Source of the DNA: Caldifarciminota bacterium
GTDB taxonomy: Bacteria > Hydrothermota > Tepidihabitantia > SM23-42
Reading direction: 5' to 3'
Assembly (NCBI GenBank): GCA_020341755.1
Contig: CP070834.1
Coordinates: forward strand, 2,344,633-2,384,213
DNA length: 39,581 bases
Below the pieces are notes generated by a model, which was given only the letters and a program-made list of their open reading frames with translations, was not told the DNA's origin and did not search any database. Every line of letters begins with the position of its first letter. Position 1 is the stretch's first letter. Both the position numbers and the translations under genes were made by a program. Positions 34,021 through 39,581 of this stretch are shown piece after piece.

Positions 34021-36204
34021 ATGAGTAAGTTATTCATAGTATCGAACCGATTGCCCATCACGATCTCACGGAGGAACGGAACTCTGAAGATACAGTCGAG
34101 TGTCGGCGGACTCGCAACGGGACTCGACAGTTTCCATCAATCGTACAGTAGTCTCTGGATCGGTTGGCCCGGTTATGTATCCACCAGAAAGGACCGCGAT
34201 GAAAAGAAGATACAGCAATCGCTTCGGAAGAAAAATTGCTATCCCGCATTTTTGTCCAAGTATGATGTCGATAACTACTATCACGGTTTCTGCAACAAGA
34301 CCATATGGCCGCTCTTTCACTATTTCACTGAACGGGCAGTGTACGACAACCACTATTGGGAAGCATACCAGCGGGTGAACAAGCAGTTCTTTTCGGCGGT
34401 CTGTCAATACGCCTCTCCTGGTGACCGGATATGGATACATGATTATCAGCTCATGCTCCTCCCGTCGCTCCTGCGCAGGAAAATACCCGATGCAGTCATC
34501 GGATTCTTCCTGCACATACCGTTTCCATCGTCAGAGATTTTCCGTCTCCTCCCCTACCGCGAAGAGATCATCAATGGTATTCTGGGAGCGGATCTTATCG
34601 GGTTTCACACCCACGACTATGTGCACCATTTTACAGAAACAGTCAGGAAAATTCATGGACATGAATATTCGTTCGGGCAGATAGGTGTCGGTGACCGCAT
34701 GGTGAAAGTCGATGCCTTCCCAATGGGTATAGATTACCAGCGTTTCCAGACCGCAGCCCGGTCTGAGAGGATACAGAAGGAAATAAAAAAACTCCGCAAC
34801 AAAATCGGTGATCGAAAAATAATACTCTCGGTTGACCGCCTTGATTATACGAAAGGTATACCCGAACGTCTCCAGGCTTTCGACCTGTTCCTCGAAAAAT
34901 ACCCCACGTACCGGGGAAAAGTCACCCTCGTATGCGTGGCTGTACCGTCAAGGACGAGTGTCGAACACTACATTCAGTTAAAGAGACAGGTCGACGAACT
35001 CATCAGCAGGATCAACGGTAAATACGGAGACATGGGCTGGATGCCAATCATGTACATGTACCGCCTGCTGCCGTTCCAGCAGCTCGTGCCACTGTACACG
35101 ATAGCCGATGTTGCTCTCATAACCCCACTCAGGGATGGCATGAACCTCATTGCCAAGGAATACATTGCCAGCAAACCGGATGCGAGCGGAGTCCTTATAC
35201 TCGGAGAAATGGCGGGTGCAGCCCAGGAACTCGGTGAGGCGCTGATAGTCAATTCTCATAACCGATGGCAGATCGCACGGGCAATAAAACAAGCCATCAG
35301 CCTACCGCGTAAGGAACAGATCAGGCGCAATAAAATCATGCAGAGACGCCTGCAGCGTTATGATATCGACCGGTGGGCACATGATTTCATGGAACGACTC
35401 GATCACATCAAAGTGATCCAAGCACAATCGCGTTCCCGTAGACTGACACGCGAACTGACACAGGGATTGCTCGAAGACTACAAAAAGAACACGAAACGAT
35501 TGTTACTTTTGGATTACGATGGCACGTTGACCCATTTCACCGGCAATATCGATGATGCACGACCGAATAAGCGTACACGACAGCTGCTCATGCACCTTGC
35601 CCAACAGAAAAAGAACGAAGTCGTGATTGTGAGTGGTCGCCGCAAAGCCACGCTCGATGCATGGTTCGGTGACATCCCGCTCGGTTTTGTCGCCGAACAT
35701 GGTGTTTGGATCAAAAACCCCGGTGGCACGTGGCGTCTAATAGAACAACTGAAAGATGCCTGGAAGCAGCAGATCAAACCGATCCTCGAAGTGTATGTAG
35801 ACCGGACTCCTGGTTCCTTCATCGAAGAAAAAGAGTATTCACTCGTATGGCATTACCGAAAGGCTGACCCGAAACTCACCATGCTCCGAGCGGGTGAGCT
35901 GAAAGATGCGCTCACGCATCTCGTCAGCAATCTCAGTATCGGAGTTCTGGATGGCAATAAAGTGATCGAGATTAAGAACCGGGATATCAATAAAGGCCGC
36001 GCCGTAATGAAGTGGGTCAATAAGAAACAGTGGGATTTCATACTGTCTATTGGTGATGACGTGACCGACGAGGATATCTTTGATGCACTGCCGGATAATG
36101 CCTTCACGATAAAAGTCGGGATAGGCATCACCAAAGCACGGTATACGATTGCTAGTCCTGCCGAGGTCATTGATCTCATGACCAAAATTTCCCGGATCAA
36201 CTGA
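34021..36204 (+). CDS. Bifunctional trehalose-6-phosphate synthase/phosphatase
   Basis: A 727-residue fusion of OtsA and OtsB that turns UDP-glucose and glucose-6-phosphate into trehalose. The GT20 part (about 1-480) has IVSNRLPI, SSVGGLATGL, WIHDYQLMLLPSLLRR, FLHIPFPSSEIFR, RLDYTKGI and PLRDGMNLIAKEY. The HAD phosphatase part begins near 490 with DYDGT (498-502) and ends with SIGDDVTDEDIF. The neighbouring treT gene offers a second trehalose route. The N-terminal residues begin directly with the conserved strand, supporting this start. Confidence 0.95.
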   Translation: MSKLFIVSNRLPITISRRNGTLKIQSSVGGLATGLDSFHQSYSSLWIGWPGYVSTRKDRDEKKIQQSLRKKNCYPAFLSKYDVDNYYHGFCNKTIWPLFHYFTERAVYDNHYWEAYQRVNKQFFSAVCQYASPGDRIWIHDYQLMLLPSLLRRKIPDAVIGFFLHIPFPSSEIFRLLPYREEIINGILGADLIGFHTHDYVHHFTETVRKIHGHEYSFGQIGVGDRMVKVDAFPMGIDYQRFQTAARSERIQKEIKKLRNKIGDRKIILSVDRLDYTKGIPERLQAFDLFLEKYPTYRGKVTLVCVAVPSRTSVEHYIQLKRQVDELISRINGKYGDMGWMPIMYMYRLLPFQQLVPLYTIADVALITPLRDGMNLIAKEYIASKPDASGVLILGEMAGAAQELGEALIVNSHNRWQIARAIKQAISLPRKEQIRRNKIMQRRLQRYDIDRWAHDFMERLDHIKVIQAQSRSRRLTRELTQGLLEDYKKNTKRLLLLDYDGTLTHFTGNIDDARPNKRTRQLLMHLAQQKKNEVVIVSGRRKATLDAWFGDIPLGFVAEHGVWIKNPGGTWRLIEQLKDAWKQQIKPILEVYVDRTPGSFIEEKEYSLVWHYRKADPKLTMLRAGELKDALTHLVSNLSIGVLDGNKVIEIKNRDINKGRAVMKWVNKKQWDFILSIGDDVTDEDIFDALPDNAFTIKVGIGITKARYTIASPAEVIDLMTKISRIN

Positions 36205-36280
36205 TATCTTTCGAGCATTTCCATTTTTTAAAAACCGGATCATAACCGAGGCCACTGTTCGGGATACGATAAACATTTCC

Positions 36281-36309
36281 TTGAAAAGAACCGGATATTG
36301 CTTATACTT
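36281..36309 (+). promoter_or_regulatory. Promoter of treT
   Basis: TTGAAA (36281-36286), a 17-nt spacer and TATACT (36304-36309) lie in the 182-nt gap after otsAB. The expected transcript would have a leader of about 70 nt with GAGGTG before the ATG, unlike the short-leader promoters elsewhere in the window. The rest of the gap shows no other clear signal. Confidence 0.5.
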
Positions 36310-36386
36310 TTTATTAATATAGGTAACCGTTGGAAGAGACAGCGGAAGGTTATATGAAAATATGAATACGATACGAGGTGTGATAT

Positions 36387-37601
36387 ATGGGACATAATAT
36401 AGAAGACTATACCGGGATCGTCGGCGACAAAGCGATGTACGATCTCCACTCTGCAGCACGACGTTTGTATTCCAGATCGGTCGTCCATGTGAATTCAACG
36501 TATTATGGCGGCGGCGTTGCCGAGATCCTCAGTGCGCTCGTTCCACTCATGAATGACGTAGGTGTTGCTACAGGGTGGCGTCAACTCAGGGGGTCGCCTG
36601 ACTTTTTCAACGTAACAAAAAAATTTCACAATGCCCTCCAGGGTGATGTTCTTAATCTTACAGACATGAAAAAAAAATTATATGTGCAGACCAATGTCGA
36701 GTTCTCCACGTACACGCATCTCCAGAACCACAACTGCATAATCGTCCATGACCCGCAGCCGCTTCCTATGATCAGGTTCTACAGAAAACATCAGCCGTGG
36801 ATATGGCGTATTCATATAGACCTGTCGCATCCCCACGAAAAACTCTGGGAGTTCCTGAAGAATTATGTGCTGCGTTATGATGTCGTCATCTTATCCCACG
36901 AAAAGTACAAACGGAAAGACCTTCATGTCGAACAACGGATTTTCCACCCTGCGATCGATCCCTTGAGCAGCAAGAACATAGAACTCGGAGAAAAGACGAT
37001 CAACAAATTCCTCAAGAAATTCAACGTGCCTGATGACAAACCGATCCTGTGTCAGATATCCCGGTTCGACAAATGGAAGGATCCCGAGGGTGTTATCGAA
37101 GTGTACAGGCGAGTCAGGGAAAAAGTGGACTGCCGTCTCGTACTCTGTGGCAGTACCGCGGTCGATGACCCTGAAAGCTATCAGGTTTTCACCCGCCTGC
37201 AGCGAAGGACGAACAATATGAACAAAAACGGCGATATTATCCTGATCGCATCGGAAAACAACGTCCTTGTCAATGCACTCCAGCGCCGGGCAGATGTCAT
37301 CATTCAGAAGTCGCTGAGAGAAGGATTCGGTCTTACGGTCACCGAAGCACTCTGGAAGGAAACACCGGTCGTAGCATCGAAGGTCGGCGGTATCACACTC
37401 CAGATCGAGGATAGCAAAACCGGGTACCTTGTTGATCCCCAGGACACCGAAGGCTTTGCAGATCGAATCGTCACCCTCTTGAAAGACAAAGCCCTTGCTC
37501 GTGACATGGGTAAAAAAGCAAAGGAAAAGGTGCGCGAGAAATTCCTGATCACCCGCCTGCTCCTGGATTATCTCGAATTAATACATGAACTTCTCCAGTA
37601 A
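36387..37601 (+). CDS. treT: Trehalose glycosyltransferring synthase-like glycosyltransferase (GT4, TreT)
   Basis: A 404-residue GT4 enzyme. TreT makes trehalose directly and reversibly from ADP/UDP-glucose and glucose. Family landmarks are VHVNSTYYGGGVAEILSALVPL, GSPDFFNVTKKFHNALQG, the DPQPLPMI loop, WRIHIDLSHP and the nucleotide-sugar site REGFGLTVTEALWKETPVV. The match to archaeal and thermophile TreT is strong at the N-terminus, where GT4 enzymes usually differ. It has its own promoter but directly follows otsAB. Confidence 0.92.
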   Translation: MGHNIEDYTGIVGDKAMYDLHSAARRLYSRSVVHVNSTYYGGGVAEILSALVPLMNDVGVATGWRQLRGSPDFFNVTKKFHNALQGDVLNLTDMKKKLYVQTNVEFSTYTHLQNHNCIIVHDPQPLPMIRFYRKHQPWIWRIHIDLSHPHEKLWEFLKNYVLRYDVVILSHEKYKRKDLHVEQRIFHPAIDPLSSKNIELGEKTINKFLKKFNVPDDKPILCQISRFDKWKDPEGVIEVYRRVREKVDCRLVLCGSTAVDDPESYQVFTRLQRRTNNMNKNGDIILIASENNVLVNALQRRADVIIQKSLREGFGLTVTEALWKETPVVASKVGGITLQIEDSKTGYLVDPQDTEGFADRIVTLLKDKALARDMGKKAKEKVREKFLITRLLLDYLELIHELLQ

Positions 37602-37619
37602 TGCGGTATATCACCGCAT
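37601..37619. repeat. Inverted repeat after treT
   Basis: ATGCGGT (37601-37607) and ACCGCAT (37613-37619) form a perfect 7-bp stem with a 5-nt loop, beginning at the treT stop codon. No T-tract follows, so intrinsic termination is uncertain; it may stabilise the mRNA 3' end. Confidence 0.4.
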
Positions 37620-37694
37620 AGGTATCCTGCACAACAGCCTATATGATATTCCCTTGATAGTGTATATCCCCCTGTAACCGGACGACCTGCACGT

Positions 37695-38948
37695 ATGCAT
37701 ATAGTGCTCCTGCCAGTGGGATCGCGGGGTGACGTACAGCCGTTCATGGCTCTCGGTCTGGGTTTGCAGGCTGCGGGCCATCGAGTTACCATTGTTACCC
37801 ACGAAGAGTTCAAACCATCCGTCCTGGAACACGGTGTCGAATACGGATACCTTCCTGGTAATATACAGAAACTTATCGGAAGCGAACACGGACAGTCATG
37901 GCTTCAGTCTGGTGAAAATATCGTAGCATTCATGCTCCGGTACCCCCGGATGCTCAATTCTGTTATGAACGAATTCTACGCGGCGGCATGGCAAGCGTGC
38001 CACGATGCCGAGTGCATCATATACTCGATCTTTGGCTCAGCCGGCTACCATATTGCGGAGGCCCTGGGTATTCCCAGCATATGTGCACCGCTGCAGCCAA
38101 TAACGCGAACGAGTGCGTTCCCGTTCATGGGAGGGTTTCGAACCGGTAATATCAAATCGCTGAATTACATGACGTATTTGCTATCCGAGCAGCTGTTCTG
38201 GCAACCGGTGAGGAACATAACCAACCGGTGGCGCGTCAAGACACTCCACCTTCCACCTCTGCCCCCTTTAGGACCGTTCAAAAGCATATACAAAAGCAAA
38301 CAAACTCATCTTTACGGTATCAGCCAGACCGTGCTTAAGAGACCAGATGATTGGCCGGAAAGTCATCACATAACCGGCTACTGGTTTCTCAACAGTTCAG
38401 AATCCTGGAGCCCCGGTGTCGATCTGCGAAAATTCATGTCGTCCGGTCCCAAACCGGTATATGTCGGGTTCGGCAGCATGATCTCAGGCGACCCGGAAGA
38501 GATGTTCAATATGGTCAAGAAAGCCCTTCAGGTAAGTGGAAAACGCGGTATCATCGCTACCGGGTGGAGCACCTTGAAAGGTGATTCGGACGAGGATATA
38601 TATGTTACTGATCATGTACCGCATGACTGGTTGTTCCCGAAAGTGGCAGCTGTTGTACATCACGGTGGAGCGGGAACGACCGCTGCAGGACTGCGTGCCG
38701 GTGTACCATCTGTCATCCTGCCGTTCTTTGCCGATCAGCCCTTCTGGGGCAAACGGGTGGCGGCATTGGGTGCGGGGCCTTCTCCGATCATGCAGCAGGA
38801 CGTTACCGTGACATCTCTTGCCCGTGCCATTGTCAAGGCGACAGCTGATCCAGGTATCATGGAACGGTCGGCTAACATCGGACGCAGGATTCGCGCGGAA
38901 AACGGAGTGGCATGTGCTGTAGAAATAGTCCATCGGTGTATCCGGTGA
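37695..38948 (+). CDS. GT1-family glycosyltransferase (UGT/sterol-glucosyltransferase-like)
   Basis: A 417-residue GT-B enzyme. It starts HIVLLPVGSRGDVQPFMALGLGLQAAGH, the typical acceptor-domain strand, and has VYVGFGSM, DHVPHDWLFPKVAAVVHHGGAGTTAAGLRAGVPSVILPFFADQPFWG, the donor-binding signature of UGT and sterol glucosyltransferases. The acceptor may be a lipid or secondary metabolite. It follows treT by 93 nt and may share UDP-glucose with the trehalose genes. There is no membrane helix. Confidence 0.93.
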   Translation: MHIVLLPVGSRGDVQPFMALGLGLQAAGHRVTIVTHEEFKPSVLEHGVEYGYLPGNIQKLIGSEHGQSWLQSGENIVAFMLRYPRMLNSVMNEFYAAAWQACHDAECIIYSIFGSAGYHIAEALGIPSICAPLQPITRTSAFPFMGGFRTGNIKSLNYMTYLLSEQLFWQPVRNITNRWRVKTLHLPPLPPLGPFKSIYKSKQTHLYGISQTVLKRPDDWPESHHITGYWFLNSSESWSPGVDLRKFMSSGPKPVYVGFGSMISGDPEEMFNMVKKALQVSGKRGIIATGWSTLKGDSDEDIYVTDHVPHDWLFPKVAAVVHHGGAGTTAAGLRAGVPSVILPFFADQPFWGKRVAALGAGPSPIMQQDVTVTSLARAIVKATADPGIMERSANIGRRIRAENGVACAVEIVHRCIR

Positions 38949-38991
38949 TAGCCATATACTGCGACATGTTTGATGACACAAAAGCAAGAAC

Positions 38992-39581
38992 ATGAATATC
39001 ATCGGCATTACCGACATTCATGGAAGGAGAAATTATTCTCCGCAGGTTCGAGAGGCGCTCCAAAGCGCGGACCTGGTCCTGTGCTGCGGTGATCTGACCG
39101 ATTTTGGTTCGGCACAGGATGCTGAGCGGATCCTTCAAGAAATTCGTCTGCAGAACCCGAATATCCTGTCCGTATCGGGTAATTGTGATCATCCTGGCGT
39201 GAATACCGTGCTGTCCGCAAGCGACATAAACCTGCACAACAATACAAAGTCCATAGGATCAGTCACATGCTATGGATTGGGCGGAAGCAATCCCTCCCCG
39301 TTCCATACTCCTCAAGAACTCGGGGAAGATCAGATCGCAGGAATACTGAAGAATTATGAGAAAGTGAAAGATTCACGGTGGCATGTGTTCGTGACCCACG
39401 CACCACCGGCGCACACGAAAGTCGATAGGACTTTTTTCCGGCAGCATGTCGGCAGCAGGGCCGTACGAGCTTTTATTGAAGAATTCCGTCCGGATCTCGT
39501 CCTCTGCGGTCATATACACGAAGCCCGCGGCAGCGATACTATCGACGAGACTATAGTGATCAATCCAGGTCCGTTTCCCGA
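38992..39581 (+). CDS. Metallophosphoesterase, C-terminus cut by the window edge
   Basis: The frame from ATG 38992 stays open to the right edge (196 codons plus 2 nt). It begins MNIIGITDIHG (Asp-x-His metal ligands) and continues with CCGDLTDFG (GDxxD), VSGNCDHPG (GNCD), FVTHAPP and LCGHIHEARG (GHxH), all five calcineurin-like motifs in order. It fits small YfcE-like or MPP-superfamily hydrolases; the substrate is unknown. The ribosome site is weak. Only the last few residues seem to be missing. Confidence 0.92.
   Translation, partial: MNIIGITDIHGRRNYSPQVREALQSADLVLCCGDLTDFGSAQDAERILQEIRLQNPNILSVSGNCDHPGVNTVLSASDINLHNNTKSIGSVTCYGLGGSNPSPFHTPQELGEDQIAGILKNYEKVKDSRWHVFVTHAPPAHTKVDRTFFRQHVGSRAVRAFIEEFRPDLVLCGHIHEARGSDTIDETIVINPGPFP

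Noticed and set aside
1..39581. Mobile elements, tRNA genes or CRISPR arrays
   Set aside because: I found no transposase-like protein, terminal inverted repeats, tRNA-like cloverleaf or regularly spaced repeats beyond the short arrays listed.

Overview
The window is chromosomal DNA of an anaerobic or microaerotolerant bacterium. The evidence is Shine-Dalgarno sequences of the AAGGAGG type, sigma70-like promoters (TTGACA, then 16-17 nt, then TATAAT), a Na+-NQR-type operon and a large non-haem-iron oxygen-defence repertoire. GC content looks close to 50 %. The gene mix suggests a deep-branching candidate phylum of the WOR-3/FCB neighbourhood, but that is a guess from style and not a measurement. 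I see no tRNA, rRNA, CRISPR array, transposase or integrase. Gene density is very high; the only gene-free stretch over 300 bases is about 10108-10487.

Layout: (1) 1-1679, glmS on the minus strand, cut by the left edge. (2) 1863-6272, nqrBCDEF plus a conserved hypothetical; nqrA is missing and NqrB is short. (3) 6296-10107, a minus-strand heterodimeric ABC exporter. (4) 10488-13016, a Fur-family regulator with feoA and feoB. (5) 13110-18489, perR followed by an iron/oxygen-defence operon: Nfu-type scaffold, rubrerythrin, rubredoxin, flavodiiron protein, ferritin-like protein, superoxide reductase, ferritin, a second ferritin-like protein and an unknown. (6) 18599-21679, another ferritin-like protein, then a sulfur/Fe-S module: TusA-like, DsrE-like, an IscS-like protein without its PLP lysine, and IscU fused to half of a thioredoxin-reductase-like Rossmann domain. 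(7) 21748-28158, a DUF2156 protein, Cu+ P-type ATPase, YHS protein, glutaredoxin, ferredoxin:disulfide-reductase-like protein with a rubredoxin tail, and a YyaL/DUF255 protein. (8) 28249-33974, a desulforedoxin-rubrerythrin fusion, 1-Cys peroxiredoxin, ferritin-like protein, nitroreductase, a degenerate methyltransferase-thioredoxin fusion, a PDO-type disulfide oxidoreductase, Mrp ATPase, FmdB-type zinc ribbon and a methyltransferase. (9) 34021-38948, trehalose synthesis by two routes (OtsA-OtsB fusion and TreT) and a GT1 glycosyltransferase. (10) 38992-right edge, a metallophosphoesterase, truncated.

How the genes fit together: regions 4-8 read as an iron, sulfur and reactive-oxygen island. 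Fur and PerR homologues would sense iron and peroxide. FeoAB imports Fe2+, and ferritins store it. Rubrerythrins, superoxide reductase, flavodiiron protein and peroxiredoxin would remove O2, superoxide and peroxide with electrons from rubredoxin and thiol systems. Nfu, IscU and Mrp would build and move Fe-S clusters.

The most unusual system is the tusA-dsrE-iscS*-iscU-Rossmann block at 19120-21679. Its IscS has Asn-Asp where the PLP-binding His-Lys should be, and its IscU carries an extra degenerate nucleotide-binding half-domain. This suggests a desulfurase-independent Fe-S assembly route. A second genome-scale signal is that several first-in-operon genes have promoters placed so close to the ATG that their mRNAs should be leaderless or nearly so, while internal genes use strong Shine-Dalgarno sites.
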